NCBI RefSeq assembly: GCF_019334305.1
Contig: NZ_JAHWGH010000001.1
Span: 62,001 to 126,000 of the forward strand
DNA from: Rossellomorea orangium
GTDB taxonomy: Bacteria > Bacillota > Bacilli > Bacillales > Bacillaceae_B
DNA length: 64,000 nt
Direction: 5' to 3'
Below are positions 18,662 through 27,594 of the stretch, piece after piece; position 1 is the first letter of the stretch, and every line of letters starts with the position of its first letter. Below the pieces are notes generated by a model. That model was not told where the DNA came from. It ran no database searches and saw only the letters and a list, made by a program, of their open reading frames with translations. Position numbers and translations under genes: made by a program.

Positions 18662-19788
18662 TGAGTTATCCCCCAGACAACTCTATTCACATAATCAGTA
18701 TATGATAATATTATTCTAAGAACCTTATCGGATACATTAGGCATGCTATAATCGTTAACAAGATTTAACGTGTCATTTTCTTGTGTTTCTAATATTTTCA
18801 ATCCTTGTAAGACCCTCTCTTTCCTTAAGCCAACCATCATAACTGCTGCTTCTTCCATTGCCTCTGGTCTTTCATGTGCTTGTCTAATATTAAGTGCTCT
18901 AAACCCAAGAATTGAAGATTCCTCACTAATTGTTCCGCTATCACTTAAAACTGCTTTCGCCTTAATTTGGAGTTTAACATAATCATTAAACCCTAAAGGC
19001 TTCATAATTTTCACTAAAGGATTGAACTCAACGCCTTTATTCTCAATCATTTTTCTAGTCCTTGGATGAGTACTCACAATTACAGGCATATTATATTTTT
19101 CCGCAATCGCATTTATACTATCAACCAAATCAAGGAAATTCACTTCTGCGTTAATATTTTCCTCTCTATGGGCTGATACTACAAAATAATTACCTTCTTT
19201 TAAGTCTAATCTTTCTAATACATCTGAATTCTCAATGTCAGCTTTTCTAGAGTTAAGAACTTCAAACATAGGGCTTCCAGTTTTAATAATTCGATCAGAA
19301 GGAAAACCTTCTCTAAGAAGATATTCTCTAGCTATATCACTGTAAGTTAGGTTAATATCAGCTGTATGATCAACTATTTTACGATTTGTCTCTTCTGGTA
19401 CCCTTTGGTCAAAACATCTATTACCTGCTTCCATATGAAAAATTGGAATATGCCTTCTTTTAGCTGCAATTGCAGTTAAACAACTGTTTGTATCACCCAG
19501 GACCAAGAAGGCATCTGGTTTTACCTCTTCAAAAATCGGATCTATTTTAACCAAAATATTACCGATAGTTTCTACTGCTGTTCCTGTAGCGGCATTCAAA
19601 AAATAATCTGGCTTTCTTAAATTAAAATCTTTAAAGAACACTTCGTTCAATTCATAATCATAATTTTGCCCTGTATGGACAAGTGTATGTTCAATTGCAT
19701 TTGATTCCTCTAGTTTATTTATTACAGCTGATAATCTTATAATCTCAGGTCTAGTTCCAACAACCGTCATGACTTTTAATTTCTTCAT
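18658..19788 (-). CDS. capG: UDP-sugar 2-epimerase of UDP-L-FucNAc pathway
   Basis: 376 residues. Start MKKLKVMTVVGTRPEIIRLS is the hallmark of the WecB/CapG (FnlC) family. Further motifs are HTGQNYDYELNEVFF, HMEAGNRCFDQRVPEE and DSGTISEESSILG. It carries out the last step to UDP-N-acetyl-L-fucosamine, after CapE and CapF. The order capE-capF-capG is the classic one of Staphylococcus type 5/8 capsules. Confidence 0.93.
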   Translation of the reverse strand: MKKLKVMTVVGTRPEIIRLSAVINKLEESNAIEHTLVHTGQNYDYELNEVFFKDFNLRKPDYFLNAATGTAVETIGNILVKIDPIFEEVKPDAFLVLGDTNSCLTAIAAKRRHIPIFHMEAGNRCFDQRVPEETNRKIVDHTADINLTYSDIAREYLLREGFPSDRIIKTGSPMFEVLNSRKADIENSDVLERLDLKEGNYFVVSAHREENINAEVNFLDLVDSINAIAEKYNMPVIVSTHPRTRKMIENKGVEFNPLVKIMKPLGFNDYVKLQIKAKAVLSDSGTISEESSILGFRALNIRQAHERPEAMEEAAVMMVGLRKERVLQGLKILETQENDTLNLVNDYSMPNVSDKVLRIILSYTDYVNRVVWGITQ

Positions 19789-19791
19789 TAT

Positions 19792-20901
19792 TTATACCTC
19801 CACGAAATAAGTGTCCGGCTTTTCTGGGTCAAAACATTCATTTGCCCACATTACTGTTACGAGATCACTCTCTCCTACGTTTACAATTGAGTGCGTATAG
19901 CCAATGGGAATATCCACAACTTGTAACTTTTTCCCACTAACTCTATATTCAATAATTTCTTTAGAATCTATCTTTCTAAAGCGAATTAAACCTTCTCCAC
20001 TAACAACTAAAAATTTCTCGTTTTTAGTATGATGCCAATGGTTTCCTTTTGTAATTCCAGGTTTTGAAACATTTACAGATACCTGCCCTCTTTCAGGTGT
20101 TCTCATAAATTCTGTAAAAGAGCCTCTATGATCGCAATTCATTTTAAGATCATATGAGAATTGGCCTTCAGGTAAAAAGCTTAAATAAGTGCTATAAAGT
20201 TTCTTAGTTAATGCATCTTCCATATTAGGAATATCTAAATTTGTTCTACTTTCTTTGAAACTTTTTATAAGGCTAGCCAATTCTCCGAGTTTAATATTAT
20301 GTGTCACTGGCACAACACAGAAATCATTTTGTGTTGTGGGGGTTCCCTCAATAGCCCTTATAAACTCATCTAATACATCATCTATATAACAAAGATTTAG
20401 TTCTACATCTGGATTGTTTATTTGAATATCTAAGCCTCTTGCTATATTATGACAAAATGTAGCTACTACAGTATTATAGTTAGGTTTGCTCCATTTACCA
20501 AATAGGTTTGATAGTCGATATATATAAACTTTCGTATCAGTTTCAAAATAATAATTGAATAATAAATCTTCCCCAGCCTTTTTACTTCTTCCATAAGGAT
20601 TGTCCTTTTCTGCTTGAATAGAAGAAGTAAGAAGAACAGGAGCTTTATTATTATGTTTCTTTAAAAGTTCTAGCAATTGAGAGGTGAAATCAAAATTACC
20701 TTTCATAAATTCATTTTCATCTTGAGGCCTGTTTATCCCCGCTAAATGAAAGACAAAATCACATTCTTTTGTATATTTTTCAAGTAGTGAATATTCACTT
20801 TCTCTAGTAAACTCAAATATTTCGTTATATCCCCTATTTTTTAGCTCCGCGATAAGGTTTTTTCCTACAAAGCCTTTTGCACCAGTTACAAGAATTTTCA
20901 T
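19792..20901 (-). CDS. capF: Bifunctional reductase/epimerase of UDP-L-FucNAc pathway
   Basis: 369 residues from the ATG at 20901, chosen because AAGGTGG lies upstream. A GTG at 20913 would add four residues. The N-terminal SDR domain has MKILVTGAKGFVGKNLI and the Tyr-Lys pair in NPYGRSKKAGE. The C-terminal cupin (from about residue 245) carries the metal-type motif GNHWHHTKNEKFLVV. The cupin epimerises C3 and the SDR reduces C4. It overlaps neither neighbour, with 3-13 base gaps, consistent with a tight operon. Confidence 0.93.
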   Translation of the reverse strand: MKILVTGAKGFVGKNLIAELKNRGYNEIFEFTRESEYSLLEKYTKECDFVFHLAGINRPQDENEFMKGNFDFTSQLLELLKKHNNKAPVLLTSSIQAEKDNPYGRSKKAGEDLLFNYYFETDTKVYIYRLSNLFGKWSKPNYNTVVATFCHNIARGLDIQINNPDVELNLCYIDDVLDEFIRAIEGTPTTQNDFCVVPVTHNIKLGELASLIKSFKESRTNLDIPNMEDALTKKLYSTYLSFLPEGQFSYDLKMNCDHRGSFTEFMRTPERGQVSVNVSKPGITKGNHWHHTKNEKFLVVSGEGLIRFRKIDSKEIIEYRVSGKKLQVVDIPIGYTHSIVNVGESDLVTVMWANECFDPEKPDTYFVEV

Positions 20902-20914
20902 AATTAGCACCACC

Positions 20915-21952
20915 TTAGCTCATTACATGAACTTTTTTATTCCATTCTTTTAGCTCATTCTTCACATAATCTAATTCAAGTAGTTTTTCTTTGATCTGCT
21001 CAACTGTAAGAATTTCTGTATTGTCAGAATTATATTCCTCTACAGTAGTAAGTTTTTGATCACCTTCAGCAAAATATTTATCATAGTTAAGATCTCTTTG
21101 ATCAGCAGGAACCCTATAAAAACCAGGTAAATCTTCTGCCTTTACATATTCTTCTTTTGTAAGAAGTGTTTCATAGCGTTTTTCGCCATGACGAGTTCCA
21201 ATAATTTTTATTTCATTGTCTGCATTAAAGATCTCCTTTACTGCTTGAGCAAGGTCACCAATTGTACTAGCCGGAGATTTTTGAACCATAATATCTCCCG
21301 CCTCGGCATTTTCAAATGCAAAAACAACTAATTCGACTGCTTCTTCTAAACTCATTAAGAACCTTGTCATATTAGGATCTGTAACAGTTAAAGGATCTCC
21401 ATTTTTAATCTGTTCAATAAATAATGGAATGACTGACCCACGGGATGCCATTACATTGCCATATCTCGTACCACATATAAGTGTTCTTTCCGGTGATACT
21501 GTTTTTGATTTTGCAACAAAAACCTTTTCCATCATTGCTTTTGAAATTCCCATTGCATTGATAGGGTATGCTGCTTTATCGGTTGATAGACAAATTACCT
21601 TTTTAACTTCATAATCAATAGCAGCTGTTAGTACATTGTCAGTCCCTATAATATTCGTTTTTACTGCTTCTAAAGGGAAGAATTCGCAAGATGGTACTTG
21701 CTTGAGTGCAGCAGCATGGAAAATATAATCAACCCCATGCATTGCGTTTTTCACACTTGCTATATCCCTTACATCTCCTATATAAAACTTTAATTTATCA
21801 TCTTTATATAATTTACGCATATCATCTTGCTTTTTTTCATCACGAGAGAAAATTCTAATCTCTTTTATTTCACTATCTAAGAATCTTTCCATAACAGCAT
21901 TACCGAATGAACCGGTTCCTCCAGTAATTAATAATGTTTTATCTTTAAACAT
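20915..21952 (-). CDS. capE: UDP-GlcNAc inverting 4,6-dehydratase
   Basis: 345 residues from the ATG at 21952, chosen because GAGGTAGAG precedes it. This places the start within 15 bases of the upstream stop. Soluble SDR of the CapE/FnlA/FlaA1 type: TGGTGSFGNAVMERF, the catalytic MGISKAMMEK in place of YxxxK, and STDKAAYPINAMG. It makes the 2-acetamido-2,6-dideoxy-4-keto sugar that CapF and CapG turn into UDP-L-FucNAc. Confidence 0.93.
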   Translation of the reverse strand: MFKDKTLLITGGTGSFGNAVMERFLDSEIKEIRIFSRDEKKQDDMRKLYKDDKLKFYIGDVRDIASVKNAMHGVDYIFHAAALKQVPSCEFFPLEAVKTNIIGTDNVLTAAIDYEVKKVICLSTDKAAYPINAMGISKAMMEKVFVAKSKTVSPERTLICGTRYGNVMASRGSVIPLFIEQIKNGDPLTVTDPNMTRFLMSLEEAVELVVFAFENAEAGDIMVQKSPASTIGDLAQAVKEIFNADNEIKIIGTRHGEKRYETLLTKEEYVKAEDLPGFYRVPADQRDLNYDKYFAEGDQKLTTVEEYNSDNTEILTVEQIKEKLLELDYVKNELKEWNKKVHVMS

Positions 21953-21966
21953 GATCTCTACCTCAC

Positions 21967-23166
21967 TCACTTTTTGAAATGACTCTCTAAAATCTGAACC
22001 GAACGATTTACATTAAAGTTATCTTCTAAATACTTACGACCATTGGTCCCCATCAAATTCAATCGTTTTGACATGGACATCTCCTTAGCCTTATTAATAA
22101 GGGCATTTACATCTCCTGACCAAACCCACTCACCACAGTCAGCCTCTTCAATTAGCTCTTTTAAATCAGTAACTTTATCTGTAGCTGCAAGTACTGGCTT
22201 GGCATACTCCAAATACGACAGGATGCGAGATGGATAATTTGGTATAGAGAATCGTGGATCTAATACAATCAGTCCAACATCACATTCCTTTGTTATCTGT
22301 TCATACTCAGTTCTTGGTAGGTTTTCAATCACAAGAGCATTGTTAATATCCTTTTCCTTTATTGTCTGCTCTAATTTATGTCTATCAGTTCCTCTACCAA
22401 TAAAAAGAAAGAACATGTCTTGTTCATTCTTGCAACCATCAATAACCTTACATAAAAAATCAATATACTGTGGTCTACCCATATTTCCACCAAACAAAAA
22501 AACACACGACTCTTTAGGAATACCAAACTGCTCTCTCATCGGTAATTCACTAACCTTTATACTATTTGTCATTTTTTTAGTATTAGGGAATATTTCAACC
22601 TTTGAAGAATTAATCCACGAGTTATGTTTTATTACGTATTGCAAATTAGCATTAGACATACACCCGATGTAATCAGCGGTTTGTAACAATTTCTTTTCCT
22701 TTGATTTAAAAAATTGATGAAACAAACCATTTTGCTTTATAATTTCTAAATCTACAGCATTTTGAGGGAATATATCTTTAAGCATTAGATATGCCGGACA
22801 ATTGAATTGTTTTTTCGCCCATGCTACCAAACCTGCATTGGTCACTGGTGGAGATTCAAATAAAATGAAGTCAAATTCTCTTTTTCCTAAAAACTTTTTT
22901 ATACCATGTCTCATAAGTAATGGTATTTTTAAAGTTGTTATACCTTTTTCTATAAAACCTACATCGTAGTAGTTTCCAGTTACAATACGTAGGACATCAA
23001 AACCTCGTTCTTTCTTCATTTCAGTATGTTGTTTATTTCTAGCTTGTTCCGATACAGCTACTGTTATTTCATGACCAGCTTCATATAATGCCTCTGCTAA
23101 ATCTGTATAAATAGTAGCCCCCTTATCTGGCTCTGGAAAAGAAGTCGCAATGTATAGTACTCTCAA
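21967..23166 (-). CDS. Family 4 glycosyltransferase, WbuB-like
   Basis: 399 residues. Start MRVLYIATSFPEPDKGATIY. GT-B motifs include HQFFKSKEKKLLQTADYIGC, FPNTKKM and FLFGGNMGRPQYIDFL. It matches the WbuB group, which transfers L-FucNAc from the UDP donor and typically sits next to fnlA-fnlB-fnlC. That makes it the likely user of the CapEFG product. The stop overlaps the leader of capE. Confidence 0.9.
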   Translation of the reverse strand: MRVLYIATSFPEPDKGATIYTDLAEALYEAGHEITVAVSEQARNKQHTEMKKERGFDVLRIVTGNYYDVGFIEKGITTLKIPLLMRHGIKKFLGKREFDFILFESPPVTNAGLVAWAKKQFNCPAYLMLKDIFPQNAVDLEIIKQNGLFHQFFKSKEKKLLQTADYIGCMSNANLQYVIKHNSWINSSKVEIFPNTKKMTNSIKVSELPMREQFGIPKESCVFLFGGNMGRPQYIDFLCKVIDGCKNEQDMFFLFIGRGTDRHKLEQTIKEKDINNALVIENLPRTEYEQITKECDVGLIVLDPRFSIPNYPSRILSYLEYAKPVLAATDKVTDLKELIEEADCGEWVWSGDVNALINKAKEMSMSKRLNLMGTNGRKYLEDNFNVNRSVQILESHFKK

Positions 23167-23219
23167 AAATATCTCTCCTCATTTTCTGCCGGACACTTTA
23201 TATAATTAGTAAATATAAT

Positions 23220-23945
23220 CTATAAATTCCACAAATGATAAACTTGGTGGCAGCCTACCTGTTTACATCCAACTTTATGGTAAAAGTTAATTGCGCCCAA
23301 GTTTCGTACTTGGGTACCAACCTTAATCTCGTTAATACCTTGTTGATGTGCTTCATATTCTACTGCCTTAAATAGGCTAGTACCAATGCCACCTTTAGTT
23401 TCTTTCTGGGACACAGCAATTAGCTCAATTACACATGTACTATCTGCATATGAAAATAATAAAAAACCATTAATATTGCCCATTTCATCTTTAGATAGTG
23501 CATAAAACTTATCAGTCTTTCCAAAAGAATTAATAACCCATTGATGATAGACCTGATCTCCACCTCGTTTTGCTAATTCAGGGTCCTCTGTAAATTTCGA
23601 GAACTGGAAATCTGCTATTCCAATGACTTGATCATTCTTTTCTAGTGCTTGGTGTATTGTTACGTTCTTTGGTTTTCCATCTAAACCTAATAGTTTTTTC
23701 TCAAATTGTATATTTATATCTGCCAAAAAAGCTGAGGTATCTTTCCCAATTAACTGTGCATTTATGGGTTCAGAATTCATATTCATGATTGAAATAAACT
23801 GATAATCTTTAAACCTAGTTTTTAATTCAAGCCATTTATTTAATGTAAGAGGTTTATGCAGAGTAGATTTAGCACTAGCAACACCAAAAAAGTCTGTATC
23901 CCACTTCAATTCATTAAAGGTCGCTACATCTTCTATGTTTTTCAT
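23220..23945 (-). CDS. GNAT acetyltransferase, WecD/RffC-like
   Basis: 241 residues. The C-terminal half is a GNAT domain (ELIAVSQKETKGGIGTSLFK, with the acetyl-CoA loop QKETKGGIG, then GTQVRNLGAINFYHKVGCKQ). The N-terminal half resembles dTDP-4-amino-sugar acetyltransferase WecD (FNELKWDTDFFGVASAK). It sits next to an EpsN-type aminotransferase and a PglC-type transferase, so it probably N-acetylates the 4-amino sugar. In the usual bacillosamine pathway this is done by a left-handed beta-helix enzyme (PglD), so this would be a swap of enzyme class. Confidence 0.8.
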   Translation of the reverse strand: MKNIEDVATFNELKWDTDFFGVASAKSTLHKPLTLNKWLELKTRFKDYQFISIMNMNSEPINAQLIGKDTSAFLADINIQFEKKLLGLDGKPKNVTIHQALEKNDQVIGIADFQFSKFTEDPELAKRGGDQVYHQWVINSFGKTDKFYALSKDEMGNINGFLLFSYADSTCVIELIAVSQKETKGGIGTSLFKAVEYEAHQQGINEIKVGTQVRNLGAINFYHKVGCKQVGCHQVYHLWNL

Positions 23946-23956
23946 AAGAAATCCCC

Positions 23957-24577
23957 CTACATTCCTACACCTTTATTTTTATTTGACTTTTCAGTAACAA
24001 AAACATCTTCTCGTTTCAAAACTGATATAGCTGTTTTGAAAAATATCTTAATATCGAGACACCAAGACAGGTGATCAATATAGTAAATATCATTTTGAAT
24101 TCTTTCTTTCCAAGGCACAGTGTTTCTAAAGTAGGCCTGATTATATCCCGTAACACCAGGCTTAATTTCAAGCTTTCTTTCCTCGTTACCTTCATATAGT
24201 TCACGATGTTCTGGTAAATCAGGTCTAGGACCAATAATACTCATATCACCCTTAATAATATTTAAGAGCTGTGGTGTTTCATCAAGACTTGTCTTACGAA
24301 TAAACTTCCCGATCCTAGTTAATCTAGGGTCGTCTTCTGCATTAAAAGTTGATCCATCATCATTTCTTAGATCAGGAGCATTCATTTTCATGGAACGGAA
24401 TTTATACATTTTATATACTTTTCCATTTTTACCTAGTCGTGGTGCATTATAAAAAATTGAGCCTTTGTCTTGAAAGTAAATAATTGACCCTACAATAACT
24501 AAAATAATGAACCAAAATGGTAGGGCTATTAAAGCTAGTATTAAATCAAATACTCTTTTAAAGAAATACTTATACAT
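23957..24577 (-). CDS. Initiating sugar phosphate transferase, EpsL/PglC-like
   Basis: 206 residues with a single N-terminal membrane helix (FDLILALIALPFWFIILVIV). Monotopic phosphoglycosyl transferase family: YKMYKFRSMKMNAP, the catalytic DE pair in RKTSLDETPQLLNIIKGDMS, and IIGPRPDLPEH. It starts the repeat unit by moving a phospho-sugar onto undecaprenyl phosphate. AAGGTGGGGGGAA precedes the start. Confidence 0.95.
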   Translation of the reverse strand: MYKYFFKRVFDLILALIALPFWFIILVIVGSIIYFQDKGSIFYNAPRLGKNGKVYKMYKFRSMKMNAPDLRNDDGSTFNAEDDPRLTRIGKFIRKTSLDETPQLLNIIKGDMSIIGPRPDLPEHRELYEGNEERKLEIKPGVTGYNQAYFRNTVPWKERIQNDIYYIDHLSWCLDIKIFFKTAISVLKREDVFVTEKSNKNKGVGM

Positions 24578-24592
24578 GCTGTTCCCCCCACC

Positions 24593-25810
24593 TTAGACTT
24601 CATTTAGTGCTCCTTTTAAATTTTCAATAACGTACTCCACATCCTCATCAGTCAATAAAGTATGAAGCGGAAGTGTAATTTCATTAACGTACTGACCAAA
24701 TGCATTTGGGTAATCCTTAATATTAAATCCTAAATTCTTATAAGCAGTAAACATTGGCAATGGCTTATAATGGACGTTACAAGCAACACCCACTTCAGCC
24801 ATCTTAACGATTATTTCATTTCTCTGTTCTTCACTGATCCCAGGAATCCTAACCAAATAAAGATGTCCAGACGAAGCAAAGTCCTCACCATAATGCTGTA
24901 ACCCTTGGATACCTAATGGTAAAAGCGCTCTATCATACATTTGAATTATTTCTCTACGTCTTTCTAGTAAACCGTCATATCTATTAAGCTGTATTAATCC
25001 AAAACCAGCCATAATATCAGTCATATTACACTTATAGGCAGGATAAACAATATCATACTCCCACGCACCTTTTTGTGTTTTGGCAAGTGCATCTTTAGAT
25101 TGGCCATGTAGACTATATAGCATAAATTGTTTATAGAGCCACTCATCATCCAAACCCCAGTTACCACGCCATACAACAGCTCCACCTTCAGCTGTTGTCA
25201 GATTTTTTACTGCATGGAAAGAGAAGCAAGTAAAATCTGCTACTTGACCACACTTCATTCCATTTCTATTAGCCCCAAATGCATGAGCAGCATCAGTCAT
25301 TACAACTACTCTATTAAATAATTCTTGAAGTTCATTGTTGGCCTTAAATAAATTTTTCTTACTTTCTACTATTTCGTATATTGTATCGTAATCACACATT
25401 TTCCCAGCAATATCAACTGGAATAATCACTTTTGTCTTCTCTGTAATAGCATCAGCCAATTTAGAATAATCCATTTCAAATGAATCTGGAGCAGTGTCCA
25501 CTAAAACAATTTTCGCTCCAACATGATCTATTATTGAGGCGGATGCTGTATAGGTATAAGCGGAAGTAATGACTTCATCACCAGGTCCTACCCCTAAAAT
25601 ACGAAGAGTAAGTTCCATTGCTGCTGTTGCGGAATTTAAGCAGACAGCTTTATTTACACCGACATATTCTGCAATTCTTTTTTCAAACTCTTTAGTTCTA
25701 GGTCCAGTAGTGATCCACCCAGATTTCATTGCCTTTATAACTTCTTCAATCTCCGCATCTGTTACATCAGGTGGAGAAAATGGGATATTTCTTAATTCAG
25801 TATCTATCAT
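24593..25810 (-). CDS. PLP-dependent sugar aminotransferase, DegT family
   Basis: 405 residues. Start MIDTELRNIPFSPPDVTDAE. The cofactor lysine is in SFHAVKNLTTAEGGAV near residue 200. VVMTDAAHAFGANRNG and VCLNSATAAMELTLRILGVG are family motifs. It is of the EpsN/PglE type and should aminate C4 of the keto-sugar made by the large dehydratase at 27595. GCGAGGAAAA precedes the ATG. Confidence 0.93.
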   Translation of the reverse strand: MIDTELRNIPFSPPDVTDAEIEEVIKAMKSGWITTGPRTKEFEKRIAEYVGVNKAVCLNSATAAMELTLRILGVGPGDEVITSAYTYTASASIIDHVGAKIVLVDTAPDSFEMDYSKLADAITEKTKVIIPVDIAGKMCDYDTIYEIVESKKNLFKANNELQELFNRVVVMTDAAHAFGANRNGMKCGQVADFTCFSFHAVKNLTTAEGGAVVWRGNWGLDDEWLYKQFMLYSLHGQSKDALAKTQKGAWEYDIVYPAYKCNMTDIMAGFGLIQLNRYDGLLERRREIIQMYDRALLPLGIQGLQHYGEDFASSGHLYLVRIPGISEEQRNEIIVKMAEVGVACNVHYKPLPMFTAYKNLGFNIKDYPNAFGQYVNEITLPLHTLLTDEDVEYVIENLKGALNEV

Positions 25811-26173
25811 TTTATTTTCCTCGCTTTATTTAAGTTTTATATTTAAAGCTTATGAGTTGTATTTAGTTTGCTAAGACTTAATTGGAATCTGTGAATTTCT
25901 CTTTCCAACCAACTACTAACATACTAAATTATCTACCTCTGATAGCCACCTCGTAATATCTATTCAATCAACCAACCAAATACGAAATAGATATTCTTGC
26001 ATTTTTCACCCTGTACCGAGTTTCTTCCTAATTATATATTCCATTCAATCAATCTATAAATCTCACTAAAATCCCCTCAAACCCTTATCCCACAAGTCTT
26101 TCAGTACGTTATCTAAGCACGATAGTCAGTTCCCATCCACTATTCAATCCAGTAAAGCATGCAAAAAGGTCCC
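25811..26173. other. Gap in EPS operon, no gene seen
   Basis: About 360 AT-rich bases between the pseudopilin and the aminotransferase. I find no reading frame with a ribosome site and no strong hairpin. An internal promoter for the downstream biosynthesis genes is possible. Confidence 0.4.
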
Positions 26174-26551
26174 TCACAAATAAGGAACCCCACCATCATC
26201 CCCAGAATCCTCTTCCTCATCAATATCCTCACCATGAACACTACACTCTACAACTCCGTCCAGATAAGTAATAACTCCACCAACCGGACACAACTCAGAA
26301 CCATTCTCAGTTAAAAAGTCATTAAACACAGCATCACTATGATCCGCATCCACCAAAGTCAAATGAGCACCATACTGCTTTTCCAACTCCAACCGATTAG
26401 CAGCACAAACATCCGCCTCTGCTTTCTCTTTAGTACCACCCAAAGAAATCACAGCAATAGAAAATACAATCCCAAGTATCACAATAACAGCTAATAACTC
26501 CACAAGAGTAAAACCTCTCTCGCTATCCACCAGCCGCATATTCTTCAACAT
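26174..26551 (-). CDS. Type IV pilin-like (pseudopilin) protein
   Basis: 125 residues from the ATG at 26551, preceded by TTGGGAGTG. A longer frame to 26623 would put an unrelated hydrophobic stretch ahead of the leader. The prepilin peptidase site is RGFTLVELLAV (Gly, then Phe at +1 and Glu at +5), followed by a hydrophobic helix as in ComGC. The body has cysteines in DVCAANR, SELCPVGG and VECSVHG, and ends in the acidic GEDIDEEEDSGDDGGVPYL. No other pilus gene is near. It would need the prepilin peptidase and assembly ATPase of the com locus or another system. Confidence 0.85.
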   Translation of the reverse strand: MLKNMRLVDSERGFTLVELLAVIVILGIVFSIAVISLGGTKEKAEADVCAANRLELEKQYGAHLTLVDADHSDAVFNDFLTENGSELCPVGGVITYLDGVVECSVHGEDIDEEEDSGDDGGVPYL

Positions 26552-26688
26552 CTTCACTCCCAACATTGATCCTATCACCAATGCTGTCTCAACAAAGAAG
26601 TACATTACCCAAGTCATTGCCACGAAGGGGAAAACACTCTTTTCACCAAGTCTAAACTAGCAACCTGCCAAGTAAGAGGCAGAAGGTC

Positions 26689-27582
26689 CTACCCCTCAAC
26701 CCTCTCCCCAGCAACCAACCTCTCCAAATACTCCATCACCTGAGGTCTTAAATCCTCTCTATCCAACGCAAACTCCAAAGTAGCCCGAATAAACCCAAAC
26801 TTATCCCCCACATCATGCCTCACACCATCAAACTCATACCCAACAACCATCTGCAACTCATTCAACCTCTTAATAGCATCCGTCAACTGAATCTCATTCC
26901 CAGCCCCAGGCGTCTGTTTTTCCAAAATCTCGAAAACCTCCGGCCGCAACACATAACGCCCCATAATCGCATAATTAGACGGTGCATCTTCCACCTTTGG
27001 CTTCTCAACCAAATCATTAATGTGGAACACACCATTATCCATCTCATGATTATTAATCGAAATCACACCATACTTCGAAACTTCCTGCTGAGGCACTTCT
27101 TGAACACCAATCACAGAAGAATTATACCGCTCATACACATCAATCAACTGCTTCAAACAAGGCTTCTCCGGCGAATGAACAATATCATCTCCTAATAGAA
27201 CTGCGAATGGCTCATCCCCAATAAACCGACTCGCACACGAAATCGCATGCCCCAATCCAAGAGGTTCCTTCTGACGAATATAATGAATATTAGCCAACTT
27301 CGAAATCCCCTGAACCTCTTCCAAAATGTCGTACTTTTCTTTCTTAGCCAGAGTCTCCTCCAACTCATACGACTTATCAAAATGATCCTCAATCGCTCTC
27401 TTCCCACGACCCGTCACAATAATAATATCCTCAATCCCAGAAGCAACAGCCTCTTCAATAATATATTGAATGGTAGGTTTATCAACGATTGGCAGCATTT
27501 CCTTCGGCTGTGCCTTTGTAGCCGGTAAGAATCTTGTCCCTAAACCGGCCGCCGGTATTATCGCTTTTCTCACTTTTTGCAT
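26689..27582 (-). CDS. galU: UTP-glucose-1-phosphate uridylyltransferase
   Basis: 297 residues from the ATG at 27582, chosen because GAGGGGTGG precedes it. A GTG at 27591 lies inside that site. Motifs: [20 protein letters not shown] (nucleotide loop), [26 protein letters not shown], and [12 protein letters not shown]. It makes UDP-glucose, the GalE substrate. The coding strand is unusually rich in G-ending codons compared with the AT-rich sugar genes downstream. Confidence 0.96.
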   Translation of the reverse strand: MQKVRKAIIPAAGLGTRFLPATKAQPKEMLPIVDKPTIQYIIEEAVASGIEDIIIVTGRGKRAIEDHFDKSYELEETLAKKEKYDILEEVQGISKLANIHYIRQKEPLGLGHAISCASRFIGDEPFAVLLGDDIVHSPEKPCLKQLIDVYERYNSSVIGVQEVPQQEVSKYGVISINNHEMDNGVFHINDLVEKPKVEDAPSNYAIMGRYVLRPEVFEILEKQTPGAGNEIQLTDAIKRLNELQMVVGYEFDGVRHDVGDKFGFIRATLEFALDREDLRPQVMEYLERLVAGERVEG

Positions 27583-27594
27583 TTCTTCCACCCC

